The notes under the pieces are model-generated. The model was not told the origin of the DNA and made no database searches. It was given only the letters and a program-made list of their open reading frames with translations. 64,000 nt of DNA from Fulvia fulva (Eukaryota > Ascomycota > Dothideomycetes > Mycosphaerellales > Mycosphaerellaceae). Shown piece after piece: positions 12,023 through 22,663 of the stretch. Location: positions 4,030,001 through 4,094,000 of the forward strand of contig NC_063019.1 in the NCBI RefSeq assembly GCF_020509005.1, in the 5' to 3' direction. The first letter of the stretch is position 1. The number at the start of each line of letters is the position of its first letter. The position numbers and the translations under genes are program-made.

Positions 12023-13010
12023 TCACAGCTTCGCAAACTTCGACTTCGTCTTCTTCGCCCCACTCATCATCGCCCTCGTAAGATCCTCACTCTGCAACAT
12101 CGCCGCATTCCACACAGCCGTAAACATCAACCCATCCTGCACCGTCCGATCCCTCGAGAAATCAAACAGTGCCTTGCTACTCACCGCAACGGGGCACTTA
12201 TCAGCAATGAAGCTCGCCAGCTCCAGCCCCTCTGCTACCAACTTCTCCTTACTCTCCGCGACTTTACTCACAAATCCTACCCTCTCCGCCTCCTCCGCCC
12301 CAAAGACTCGAGCGGTATACACCCCCTCCTTCGCCCACGAGTAACTCACCCCGATCTTTAGGAGGCGGGTCAATGTTGCGACATCTGCGGCAAGGCCTGC
12401 GTCGACTTCTTTGATGCTGAAGCGGGCCGTTGTTGGCGCAGTGCCGGATGTCGGCGGCGAGGGCGAGGGCGAGGTCGATGGCGGCGCCGTAGACTACGCC
12501 GTGGCAGAGGATAATTACAGCTGGAGCGAATCAGTGGAGATGTGCTGGAGAAAGATGCAGGATGGCGACTCACGCTTCTCGCACCGCTCGACTGCGTTTA
12601 TGCCGTTCTGGTAGCTGTGGACGTGGCGGCGGACTTTCCAGGTTTCGTCTGGCTGTGTCGTCGGTTGGGGAGGGATTGGAGAGCGGTCTGGAGGAGGACT
12701 CCGCTGTTACCTGAGTCAGTCGTCAGCATGATGATAATACAGTCCTTGTGTCTCGCCATACGTCAAGCCCTGCTGAGAAATGCTCCCCCACACCAGACAG
12801 TAGGATACATCTGACATTCTCGTCTGTAGATAGTTGGTCGAAGACTTTTACGAGACTCTGGAAGACGCCGCATTCTTGTCAAAGGAGGGGTGCGTACTCG
12901 TCATTGAAGGAGTTGTATTTCCTCGGGCGATTTAGCTCTACATGTGCTACGAAGGGTGCTGGGAATGTGGTTCGAAGACCGAGAAAGTCATATTGTGTCG
13001 CATCTGCCAT
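12023..13010 (-). pseudogene. Enoyl-CoA hydratase/isomerase (dienoyl-CoA isomerase-like), disrupted
   Basis: Homology to the peroxisomal/mitochondrial crotonase family is clear: AHVELNRPRKYNSF near the start, CILLSGVGEHFSAGLD for the oxyanion loop, VRRHVHSYQNGINAVERCEK, HGVVYGAAIDLALALAADIRHC, then FSIKEVDAGLAADVATLTRL and a normal C-terminus ending AKKTKSKFAKL. Two breaks are visible. An in-frame TGA at 12879-12881 (codon 44) interrupts the first exon, and no intron of credible length (45 nt or more) removes it in frame. A one-base frameshift near 12423-12427 then separates the ADIRHCANN block from the FSIKE block. Two introns fit between (around 12691-12750 and 12523-12579). It may have decayed recently, or one lesion may be an assembly error. 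It borders a patch of small repeats. Confidence 0.7.
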
Positions 13011-13230
13011 GTTTTGCAAGACTTCTGAAATGTTGCAAGTGTGACAGGTGAGAGACTGAGCTGATCCTGGAGACGGAACATTGTTGAGTGGTAATGGATG
13101 TAACTACTAGACACGATGTCGTTGTCGGCTTGAAGTTGTCTTTCATGGACCTCGCATGCCGCTGGTCTGATGGATATGGTATGCCGTAGGTTGGCATCAA
13201 CACTCTCTTGGTATGCCGTACGGTTCTCAT

Positions 13231-13563
13231 CCCCAGTGTCTACGGGCAGTGCCCTCGGACAGTGCCATCGGCTATCTCTCTCTGCGCCGGATCTTTCTAA
13301 GTCTAGAATCTGGACCGTGACCGGAAGTTGAATTTCAACTTTGATTAACAGCTTCAACAATCTAGAAGCACTCTAGATTGCGTACAACACCTCGCGAGGT
13401 TAGGGGATAAGGGTTAGGGTTAGGAGGGTAAGGGTTAGGAAGGGTTAGGGTCAAGCAGTCTCTCCTAAAAACGTCGAACCTCCTCGCGTTGATTAAAATT
13501 GATAGGCAATTGGTTCGAGTAGCCGAGGGCACTGTCCGATGGCACTACCCCTAGACACTGGGG
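13231..13563. mobile_element. MITE-like element, 333 bp, containing telomere-like repeats
   Basis: The arms 13231-13272 and 13522-13563 are inverted repeats of 42 bp with 38 matches, starting CCCCAGTGTCTA and ending TAGACACTGGGG. The 7-bp direct repeat TTCTCAT sits immediately outside both ends (13224-13230 and 13564-13570), as expected for a target-site duplication. There is no coding capacity. Each arm itself holds two copies of AGTGCCNTCGG. The interior carries a run of TTAGGG-like units. The superfamily is uncertain: the 7-9 bp duplication could suit Mutator- or hAT-like elements. Confidence 0.75.
13398..13450 (+). repeat. Degenerate telomere-like TTAGGG tract
   Basis: The tract reads as GTTAGGGG, AAGGGTTAGGGTTAGG, GGTAAGGGTTAGG and AAGGGTTAGGG units, i.e. 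imperfect copies of the fungal telomere repeat, on the plus strand inside the MITE-like element. Confidence 0.75.
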
Positions 13564-13689
13564 TTCTCATCTCCAGAGTCCAGAAACGCGTCGCTCATCG
13601 ACTTCCTTGCCTACCCATCATGTCATCTTCAACGACGAAGCGTCGCCGAGAGGGATGTCCCGGTCTGCGCCACGGAATGTAGTCGCATA

Positions 13690-13722
13690 TAACCCTAATA
13701 CCCCTAAGCCCTAACCCTAACC
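13690..13722 (-). repeat. Degenerate telomere-like CCCTAA tract
   Basis: The plus strand reads AACCCTAATACCCCTAAG followed by CCCTAACCCTAACCCC. This is the same hexamer as the tract 240 bp upstream but on the opposite strand. It lies outside the 333-bp MITE-like element. Confidence 0.75.
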
Positions 13723-13850
13723 CCAGCCGTAAGCACGTGGCACGCCGTCGCGGCCGATGGCCGAGCATTACACAGCATCCCACGCCCTCCCACGCTTCGC
13801 AAGGCCTGGTATGAGCTCGCTTGCAGTGGAGAGCACAGTCGGTAAGTAAG

Positions 13851-14005
13851 ATCTGCAAGGGTCACTTCGGATTCTAGTCACTTCGGAAGCGCCGCCAAGC
13901 GCGAGCGTACTGTTCCTCACGACACTAGGATGAAATTGCTGGAATAGCGGCGTACAGGTCGACATGCTACCGAGGTGACCAGGATCCGGAGTGACCCTTG
14001 CAGAT
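13851..14005. mobile_element. Second MITE-like inverted-repeat element, 155 bp
   Basis: The arms 13851-13886 and 13970-14005 match at 32 of 36 positions when inverted. All four differences are transitions, each showing T or A in the left arm where the right has C or G. The core ends AGGGTCAC / GTGACCCT are flanked on both sides by TGCA, a possible 4-bp target duplication that is itself palindromic. It holds no coding sequence. Confidence 0.55.
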
Positions 14006-14524
14006 GGCACGAGATATGCGCCATGAGCGCGAAAGAGACAGGGAAAAATGTGCTGTTGGCGGTTGTGAACCTCCAAGGGTAAGCGTAGCGGAGTGGAGCT
14101 CTATAGCACCCCTTTCCGGCTTCGTTGAAGGAAGCGCCACGCTACCCGTAATCGTGATCGATTTGTTGCGACAATAGATGTATAAACAACACGAGCATAT
14201 GTTTCTTGTAAGTTCGCTAATAGGCACAGCACGAACACGTAATACCAAGCTTGATTCACGTGACCTAGCATCTTGATTGTTGACCAATCAGAAGAGCGCC
14301 AAGGAATTCTTAGGGCTAGTAATAGAGCTCCACTCTCTCGCTAACGTGTTCGCAAGCTCACACGTCGCTACAGTGTGGCTGCTCGGTCGCTTCCCTTTCA
14401 GTCGCTCCTACGCAAACACGTGCCTTCGGCTTTCGGAGAAACCCTTAAGCGAAGCTTGCTGCCGACTTCAACACCAACACACCGAGCGATAGCAGCGGTC
14501 TGAAATGGAGACAGCCTTGGTGGA
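14006..14524. other. Intergenic with a weak inverted repeat
   Basis: No gene is seen. A segment around 14084-14105 (GCGGAGTGGAGCTCTAT) reappears inverted around 14318-14340 (ATAGAGCTCCACTCTCTCGC). It could be another decayed element, but I find no terminal duplications. Confidence 0.35.
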
Positions 14525-16501
14525 CTACTTTTTGGCTTCATCCCGCCACTTTATGCCCTCTTCCTTCAGCTTCTGGTCGTCTGGCCTGTCAAGCTCAACC
14601 TGAGGCATGAGGAACCACGCAAGCACGAACGCCAGCGCTGCCAATGCCGCGCCGATGAGGAAGATTATTCGAAAGCCTTTCCTGTAGGCTGGCAAGATTA
14701 CAGCACGAATCTCGTCAGCCTCTGACGAAGTACGATCTGACAGGTATGCCTGTGGCGACTTCAAGATGTCATCGGCATCATCGCCACTGATGTCGAGTGA
14801 CTGAACCGCCGACCTGACCAGATTGTTCAGCACTGTTCCGGCCACTGCGAGTCCGATGGTCCCGCCGAAGTTCCTGGCGAAGTTTCGGAAAGATGTGACT
14901 ACAGCCATATCACGCCGATGCACTCCAGCTTGCACAGCGATCAAGGCTGGTTGCAGCGTGCAGCCGCATCCAACACCAGTCAGGATGGCATAACCCACTT
15001 GCTTGCCGAGATCAGAATGCTCATCAAGCGTTGAATATAGCCCCAGCCCGATGGCCCAGCAAGCCCAGCCCAGCAGAATGGCTTCCCGGTAGCGACCAGT
15101 CCAATGTACTACCAGGCCAGATAATGTGCTGAAGGCGGCTGGTAAAGTCAGATCCGAGCACTCACGACAAAGACACGAGTGACTTACTCTGTACCAATGT
15201 GATCGGCAAAAGCAACGAAGCAGACTTGACCGCCGAGTAATTGTATGCCATCTGGTAAAAAGACAGAATATAGTAGGTCTGGACCAGGAAATTCCACCCA
15301 TTGATGGCCATGGTAAGACACGCGCCATTGACGATCTTTCTCTTGAAGATGTGCACTAAGTTCATATCAGCATGAGTTCTAGTCGCAATGTGAGAACTTA
15401 CGAGGCACAAGCGGGTGCTTCGGCCCTTTCCATTGCCACAGCACGAACGCGACTGATACACAGAACCCTACGGCCAAAGAAGCAATCACGGCCGCTGACT
15501 TCCATGGATATTGCGCGCCTCCCCATGTCAAACCCATGACGAGCACTATTGTACCGCCGAGAGCGAGCAGGGCACCAAAGAAGTCGACTGCTTCAAGTTT
15601 CCTAGCAATGCTTAGCATCATCTTCGGTTCACGATGGGATTACTTACATTTTCCAGTCACCCTCAACTTTCTTCAGCGGCATCATCCAGATTGCGCAACA
15701 CGTTGTAAGAACGGTCAGCGGGAGATTGAGCCTGAAGATCCACCTCCAGCCATTTGGTGATGAGGATGCTAATGCGCCGCCAATGATTGGGCCTATACCA
15801 TTGGCGAGAGCAACCACAGAACCCTGCAAAGCTTAGTACACAGTCTGCTCCTTATGGATATCGGACTTACTAGTATGCCCTGATACTTCCCCCGCTCTCT
15901 CAGCGGTACAACATCACTGACAATCATCTGAGCTATCGTCATCAGGCCACCACCAGCAACACCGGTCAACGCACGGAAGATGATGAGCTGCATCGAGGTC
16001 TGGGCCAGCGACGAGGCAAGAGATCCGAAGAAGAACCATGCCAGACCGATGAGCAGGATTACCTTCCTGGACCAGATGTCCGACAGACGACCGTAGAGCA
16101 ACTGGCAGCACGTTGAAGTTCTGGAGCACAGCGTCAGCGAAACCTTCCCGTGCTCTCACTCCGAGGAACTCTGCATACACAAAGTATCCGCTCGCTATCC
16201 AGGCTTGCTCGTCGCCAGCGTGAAGCGAGTTACTGACAATGGTCAAACTGGCAGCCAAAGTCGTCTGGTCCATCAGGGCAAGCAAATCGACACTCGCACA
16301 AGCCAAGAATATCTGACGAGTTCGATTAGCTCGCAAGTTGCGGTCCGTTCTTAGCAAACTTACTGTGATGATTGTGGACTTGGGCACATAATGCGTCTGT
16401 TCATTGAACTCATGCTTCGTGGGGCTCGCATCTTCGCTGCTGACTTCCGATGTCTGCGCACTTTTGATCTCCCCTTCTTCGAGTCTGTCGATGTTCGCCA
16501 T
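14525..16501 (-). CDS. MFS drug:H+ antiporter (DHA2, 14-TM type)
   Basis: Seven exons (16364-16501, 16179-16312, 15871-16120, 15648-15823, 15402-15601, 15188-15355, 14525-15138) with 46-58-nt introns join in phase to 559 aa. The hydrophilic N-terminus (about 50 residues) is followed by hydrophobic segments. Family signatures are YGRLSDIWSRK (loop 2-3 motif A), FRALTGVAGGG (motif B), VPLRERGKYQGI, and GSVVALANGIGPIIGG (motif C of antiporters), then RWIFRLNLP. The last exon holds the final membrane helices, ending in a Lys/Asp/Glu tail. The usual role is proton-coupled export of toxic or secondary compounds at the plasma membrane, but the substrate cannot be told. A Met 19 codons upstream (16558) is an alternative start. 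No biosynthetic genes are adjacent. Confidence 0.9.
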
Positions 16502-17474
16502 GGCGAAAGCACGACTGATATTGATTATGGGCACTTGCTCGTGGAGGTGAGGCGTCAAGCAGGAAGCATAGCAGGCGGGCTTATGTTACACGAGAAAACA
16601 TGGTCAAGGCGGCCAAATCCACTCAATGTACGACCCAAAGCTCCGATGGTATGCCAATACGGTGAAGTGCACAGTCTGCGGCTCGTCTCGACAGCTCCCA
16701 ATGTGGCCACATGCTAGGACAAAGCATATTTGCTCAAGATCGTCGCATCCTTACCACATGTTGTCCTCCAGCCCTACCACAAAATTCTCCGACCGGACGA
16801 GGGCCACAACCATAATGCTCCGAACTTCATCAGTCGACAGCTGAGACCCACGCTACAACTGGCTACATGACGCCGTTCCTGCATCTCGTTGAGAAGTTGC
16901 ATGCGCTATGTAGATCTTTGACGCGATTAGAGAAAAGTTCTTAAACTTGCTCATCAAGGTCAACCAGCCAAGAAAATATGCGAAGCCTTGATGGCCAGCA
17001 GTTGGATACACAGTGCATGGCCGCCATGGCGTGCATACAGATGCCGACGCCATGTACGTAAATATTCAATAATACGCAACACTTCACAGACGCATAAGCG
17101 GTACCATATCCTCATGTGGCAAGCCAAACACTGATCCCTGTTTGCAGGTACCACTTCACAGCGCATTCAAGGTGCTGAACGAAACCTTGATGACTGTTCG
17201 GACTTTGCACAAGGTCCCCTCTGTCGCATGACTGCATGGGCTACTGTCTTACAACAGGAAAGGTCGCCAACCGCCTTGTCCACCACGGTCCGTGGGTAGT
17301 GCGTGGGTGCTGTGAGTGGCAGGATGCCGACCAAGGAGCGCCAACCAGATTCTCCCACTCTTCATCCCCCGGGAGGCAACGTCGAAGGTCTTAGCATAGT
17401 ATAAGACTGTGGTATCGAGGGTTACTGCCGGCCTTGTCACTTTTACTACGTCGAGCTGATCTTACAACTTCGTT
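16502..17474. other. Intergenic, no gene seen
   Basis: About 970 bp lies between divergently transcribed genes. Short frames only, with no motif, RNA gene or repeat that I recognise. The core promoters of both neighbours should lie here. Confidence 0.5.
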
Positions 17475-19153
17475 ATGCCCCACTTCACCACAGCGCCTGA
17501 ACCCTTGACGCCACCGGCAGTTGATCAGAAGCAGCAACCAGATATGGTCAACAACAACGAAAAGAATGTCTATACCGGACTGGACTCGCTCAAGAAATAC
17601 TTCGACCCCGATTGTGCTCCGCCTCTGCCACTGATTGAGCTTCCGCTACATTTGAACCCCTACTATGAAGATGGCGTTCGGATATACGCTAAAATGATGT
17701 CCTGTCATCCGACGAACAATGTCAAGTGCATGCCCGGTACTTCACCTCTGCCACGCCATATGAACAAGATACTGACCCGTGAATAGCGATGAATTTGCTA
17801 GCCAAAGAGGTCAAGCCCGACACAACCGAGACCATCGTTGAGTACAGCTCAGGGTCAACGGTGATATCAATGTCCCTGGCGGCCAGAGTATACCATAATA
17901 TCGACGACACAAGAGCATACCTCAGCAACAAAACCAGTCAAGCCAAGCTACGGCTGATGCAATTCTTTGGACTCAGATTGACACTCTTCGGCGGTCCTTC
18001 ACAACCAGAGCCGCTCGACGCTCGAGGCGGCATCCAGAGTGCCAGATCTCAAGCTGAGCAGTCAGAAGCCATCATCAACCCTAACCAATATGAGAATGAT
18101 GCAAATTGGCAGTCGCACATCAAATGGACAGGACCTCAGATACTGAAGCAGCTACCTGAGATCAATGTCATATGTGCCGGAATGGGAACGTCAGGAACGA
18201 TGACTGGGCTGGGATTATACTTCAAAGAGGCCAAGCCTTCTGTGTTTCGTCTTGGGTGAGCTTCGCCCAACCACCGTGCAGGCAACTCGTACTGATCTTG
18301 ATCATATAGTGTCTGCACAGCACCCGGCGACCGTGTACCAGGTCCCCGATCATACGCCCTACTTGCACCAGTCGAGTTCCCATGGCGGGAGGCTGTCGAC
18401 CACATCGAGCATGTAGGCTCACACGATTCTTTCTCGCTATCGCTGCAACTATGCCGGAACGGACTGCTGTGTGGGCCATCATCTGGCTTCAACCTCAAAG
18501 GTTTGCTCAACCTCCTCGACCAGAGGAAGAAGAACAACACGCTATCAGAACTGACGGGAACCGACGGTCTCGCTCACTGTGTTTTTCTCTGCTGCGATCT
18601 GCCATACCAATACATGCAAGAATACTTCGACAAGCTCGGCCCAGAAGCCTTCCCGGCCATCACCAACGAGCACCTGACTCAAGTCGATCCATACCGCTAC
18701 GACGAGGCATGGGAACTGACACCAACACAAGCCCTCGACCGCATCGAGCCAGAGACTCTCGTCATCGACTTCCGTCGCCAGGCTGATTACAGAGAATGGC
18801 ACTTCCCCGGCGCCTTGAACATTCCTCTAGCCAGCCTGACGGCCGACTCACCGAGTCCATTCTTCACACCAGAACTATTGAGTCAGCAATGGCGTGAGCT
18901 GGAGAACCTGTTCGAGCAGTCATTCCTGCAGTCACAGTTCGCTGGCCGGAAGCTGTTGGGCTTGTGCTACGATGGCGACACATCTCGCATCGCCAACAGT
19001 GTGTTGAGGGCGAAGGGGTTCGAGAGTGATAGCGCCAAGGGCGGTAGTCGTGCTCTCGTTGCTCTTCAGCCGGATCTGCCAAAGCTTTATGCAGTGCGCT
19101 CGAGTTCGCCGGGCTCGAAGGCGGACTCGGTGGTGGACGAGAAGGCTGAGTAA
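17475..19153 (+). CDS. PLP-dependent cysteine-synthase-like protein with C-terminal rhodanese domain
   Basis: Three exons (17475-17736, 17787-18255, 18310-19153) give 524 aa. The N-terminal two thirds is a fold-type II PLP enzyme of the cysteine synthase/cystathionine beta-synthase group. The Schiff-base lysine is expected at Lys84 in NNVK. The substrate-binding loop is SSGST (108-112) in place of the usual SGNT, and the PLP-phosphate loop is GMGTSGTMTG (219-228). From about residue 379 a rhodanese-like domain follows (LVIDFRRQADYREWHFPGAL), with Cys463 in LLGLCYDGDTSR as the likely persulfide-carrying residue. The fusion suggests handling of sulfur released from or passed to a cysteine-type substrate. 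The exact reaction is unknown, and canonical cysteine synthases lack the second domain. Confidence 0.85.
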
Positions 19154-19373
19154 GCTGCGGAGAGTGATACGAAGAGTGCCGAGTCATCTAATGCTAAGGT
19201 ATAGCGGGCCTGAGTGGAGAACCAAGCGGTCCTGAAGAGAATGATAGAGAAATAACTAAAGAGGGAAAGGGTTGTTTTCATGATCTTTGGGCATTACATG
19301 GCGCTTCATAGCATAGCTGAATAGATACCCAGCTTCTATTCAATTTCATCGTCGTTCACTAGGATGGTATTTC

Positions 19374-20486
19374 TTAGATTGACTTCCGCCTGCTGCGGTG
19401 CATGTAATCACTGTCATGTCTCTTCCATGGCGACCAAGGAAGCACGCGCCTGTCCCGGTAGGCTGTAATCTCGAAGCATACCGCGTCGTCATCTCTGCAC
19501 TGCACATGTGGCGTTCCAACAAGCCAAGGATACAATTGCCTAGCCTCGCGAACACATGGCACACTGGCCTGGTTTTCAATGACGCGCATTACTGTTGAAC
19601 CCAGGACGTCCGAATCCAAATGAGCCCACAGTGTGCGGACAGGCTCGGGTCCAAGCTGCCCTGCGAAGAAGAGTTGGCTGAAGGTATCAGTGATTTCTGA
19701 TAAATCAGGCAGTGCTTCGATGACGGACTCGCCGAAGCCAGTATCGCGGAACCTTTTGTTCCACTGTTCCCAACGGCCCCACCCTCTTTGGTGTCCTTGT
19801 GGGCTTTCGATGAGATTGACGATGGGTTTGCCGAGGTTCGCGGTGTCCCTGAGGTCCGTGATGCATGATGGGTCGTCACCGCTTGACTGGCCATAGCGGC
19901 TTGGGGCACAGTCGGGACAGTCGCAGTAGCCTCGAAGCATTGCCATCTTTTCTTCACGTGTCAATTTCGACGAAAGCGAATCTGACTCCTGCGCTGGTGA
20001 TTTGGAATCGGAAGTCCCCAGTGACCTTAGTTGGTTGAATGCGGCTCTGGATGATACTTTGCACCAGTGGAATTCTTGATGTGTATCGAGATCAGAGGTG
20101 TCCTTCCTGCCTGGCTCTGCGTCCTTATTCGCTAGCTTCGCTTTTATTGGGCTATGGTGTTGGTCCGCTATTCTCTTCTCCTTGCCTGTGGATGGTTGGA
20201 CACATTTCGTACCACATGAGTTGAGTGCTCCATCCTTTGGGCCTACGAGAGCGGCATCGATGGCTGCGAATATCGCCTCGCGTCTGGCAGTGGCCTTGAT
20301 GTCGACATTTGAATTTGTGGCCTGTCCAGCGGAAAAGATGCTGCTAGCGATGACGCCCATGTTGGAGATCGCGGTCTTGATATCGTAGATGTGTGGGTCT
20401 AGAACTGGACGTGCGGTAGAGGCGTTGTTGGCAGTGAACCCGATGCTCCACGATGTGAAACCAGTCTGTCTCGAGGTATGTGACAT
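19374..20486 (-). CDS. Hypothetical protein, 370 aa
   Basis: An uninterrupted frame with normal codon use and no obvious intron. I do not recognise the family. The N-terminal 200 residues are Ser/Lys/Asp-rich and low in complexity, with two Cys pairs. A short Cys cluster CDCPDC lies near 190. The C-terminal half looks folded: GWGRWEQWNKRFRDTGFGES, then LPDLSEITDTFSQLFFAGQL and LWAHLDSDVLGSTVM. That last region faintly resembles fungal proteins with a metallopeptidase-like 'FFFG..L' segment, but no HExxH motif is present. There is no signal peptide or membrane segment. It could be cytosolic or nuclear. Confidence 0.6.
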   Translation of the reverse strand: MSHTSRQTGFTSWSIGFTANNASTARPVLDPHIYDIKTAISNMGVIASSIFSAGQATNSNVDIKATARREAIFAAIDAALVGPKDGALNSCGTKCVQPSTGKEKRIADQHHSPIKAKLANKDAEPGRKDTSDLDTHQEFHWCKVSSRAAFNQLRSLGTSDSKSPAQESDSLSSKLTREEKMAMLRGYCDCPDCAPSRYGQSSGDDPSCITDLRDTANLGKPIVNLIESPQGHQRGWGRWEQWNKRFRDTGFGESVIEALPDLSEITDTFSQLFFAGQLGPEPVRTLWAHLDSDVLGSTVMRVIENQASVPCVREARQLYPWLVGTPHVQCRDDDAVCFEITAYRDRRVLPWSPWKRHDSDYMHRSRRKSI

Positions 20487-21796
20487 CTGAGAGAATGTGC
20501 GAAGGAAGAGATAGATATGTCAAGGTTGTTGGGGGATGTCCTCAGATGTTCCCAGAGCATATTTGCGAATCACGCATGGTCTATGGGTGTTTTGTTTCTT
20601 CCGTCCTCATGTGTCAGCTTCAACACGCGTATTGAGATTCTATGTTGGTTTCGCACCATGCCACTTTTTGTCCTTCGGTATGAGCACGTCCGTAATGGTC
20701 TGCATTCTAAATCTTGGGCACCGGCATTCTTCGATCTTGATATGTCAGCTTTGAACAGTTTCTGCCTCATGTGCACATATTCGCCATCGGTGTACTCCCT
20801 CCCGGAGCAGATGTAACCTGATCGTTCGCGGATCTTGTTCATCGCAGCGGGAACATGCCCAATGTCGGCACAACTTGCTGGCGGTGGACTGGTTTGTGGC
20901 TGGACGGCATATGTGACTGTCCGCTGTATAAGATTGATCGCCGTTGATTCCTGTTCCTCATCTCGATCTCGTTCTTGTGTACAGTCGCCAATGAAGTCTT
21001 GCCGATGTAGATGTGCCGAAGGAGCGCCAGGTGATGGTATATGCGATGTTGCTCGATGGGAGGAATTCGTTATCGAGTTGCCGAGGTCGTCATGCCTCGA
21101 CTTCGCAGGGTGGTATGGTAGTGGCTCAAAACATCAAGGCATCGGATGATACACTGTAGCCTGGGTATCGGTATGGGTGTCGGCGGTGGCTGTTGCTTTC
21201 GTGTACCTGTGGACGATGTTTACACCGGCAGAAGTCGTGAAGATTCAAGCAGCCGAGGTCAAATGCGTGTCCACATGCCTCGCACTGTCAGCGAAGAGGG
21301 TGTCATAGCGACACTGCCACAACGCTGGCGCGACTTTTATGCAGACCTCCAGGACATTGCCAGATATGACAGCTGGTGTTGTGGTCCAGAACGCAGTGCC
21401 GACTTGCTGCTGATCGGTCGAAGCCGTTCCAGCCGGAGGCCGTGATGAGAAGGGTTGTACCTTGGAAGGCAAGGAGAGTCTGCAACTGACAAAAAGGATA
21501 GCAACCTGCCACCAGTGCTCGATCACGGGCAGATGTGATCACCTCATATCATATCATTCCAAGACCAACGACTATGATGGCGCATATATTGACGCGAGTA
21601 TCAACGTGATCTTACTTGACGGTCTCTGCACGCGGGAACGTGACATGGTGTTGCTCGCCTTCGGGAAGTGCACACGAGCAATGCAATATCCTGAGGATCG
21701 TGGCCGTTCGATTCGATTCTTCGTGGTCTCGTCACAGAAGAGCGCTGTCGAATTTACCGGCATGTGTGGTGCCGTTCTGTTGTGGGTATCATTGCA
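20487..21796. other. Intergenic, no gene supported
   Basis: About 1.3 kb with scattered short frames on both strands. None has a recognisable domain, consistent splice chain or conserved-looking composition. It may hold long UTRs or an unrecognised small gene. Confidence 0.45.
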
Positions 21797-22483
21797 TCAA
21801 TCACGACTCAAGTCCTCCTCTTTGACCTTCGTCTTCACCTCAGCATCGCCCCCAACTTCCTCCTTCCTCACACCTGTCTTCTTGCCATTACTCGACTTTG
21901 CATAGTCCTTCTTCTCCTTCTGCCACTGTTCTTTTAGCTGGAGGTACTTTGCATCGCTCGTACAGTTTTTCCACACTTCTTTGAAGACTTCGCTAGCTGC
22001 CAGCTTCTCTTTCATGCCTTCATGCCCTGTACTCTTTGGCAGTTCCTTTCTGCTGCCGCCGTCTCGCTCTATCTCTCGTTCGGTACGATCGTACTTGCGG
22101 CCGCCTTTGTGGTTTGCATATCTTTTGGCTCTGGTCATGCCCATTTGGATGAACTTGCGAGCCATGTCCGCGCCGACAAAGTCCTCGGCTTTGACATAAC
22201 AGTCGAAGGCAGATTTGAGTGTTACGGAGGAGTGCTGGGCTATGGGGACGGTCTTGAAGCGCCAGTGTGGGAGGAGGATACCCTTTTGGTATCAACACGA
22301 GTACATCCTAGCTTGTGGATGGTCTACCTTATAGGGCTCGAACGTTAGAACGCCCTGCTCTCCACGGGCGATCGCGTAGGACAGGCGTAGTCTAGTATCG
22401 GTAAGGGCCGGAGTAGGCCATTGAGTCGGTCCAGGCATATCATGATTCTCTTCAGCCTTGATTCCGGGCTTACGAGGAGGCAT
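21797..22483 (-). CDS. DUF4385 domain protein
   Basis: Two exons (22328-22483 and 21797-22282) joined by a 45-nt intron give 213 aa. The DUF4385 core is clear: LRLSYAIARGEQGVLTFEPY just before the intron, then LLPHWRFKTVPIAQHSSVTL, EDFVGADMARKFIQMGMTRA and KRYANHKGGRKYD. The function of the domain is not known; it occurs in bacteria, phages and fungi. The C-terminal 60 residues are Lys/Glu-rich and probably disordered. The start at 22483 (MPPRKPG) is chosen over an in-frame ATG five codons upstream because a short basic start is common for the family. No operon-like context applies. Confidence 0.85.
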
Positions 22484-22663
22484 GACATCTGTGATCATTC
22501 AGAGCATGATACAGTGTTGCGAGAGACGTAAGAAGACAATCATCAAGGTTCCTACAAGCGGTGAGGCCGTGATCGTCTGCGTCATGCCAAGACTTGGGCT
22601 GAATATATTTAGAAATTTTCAGATGCCACATCTTAAGCACCAATGGCTCAACCAAAGCCTTCC

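Noticed and set aside
13231..13722. CRISPR-like or other prokaryote-type repeat array
   Set aside because: Units are short telomere hexamers without spacers, and the organism is a fungus.
10979..19153. A secondary-metabolite gene cluster (CmcJ-like oxidoreductase, MFS pump, PLP enzyme)
   Set aside because: No polyketide synthase, NRPS, terpene cyclase or other core enzyme is present, and repeats and a pseudogene separate the members.
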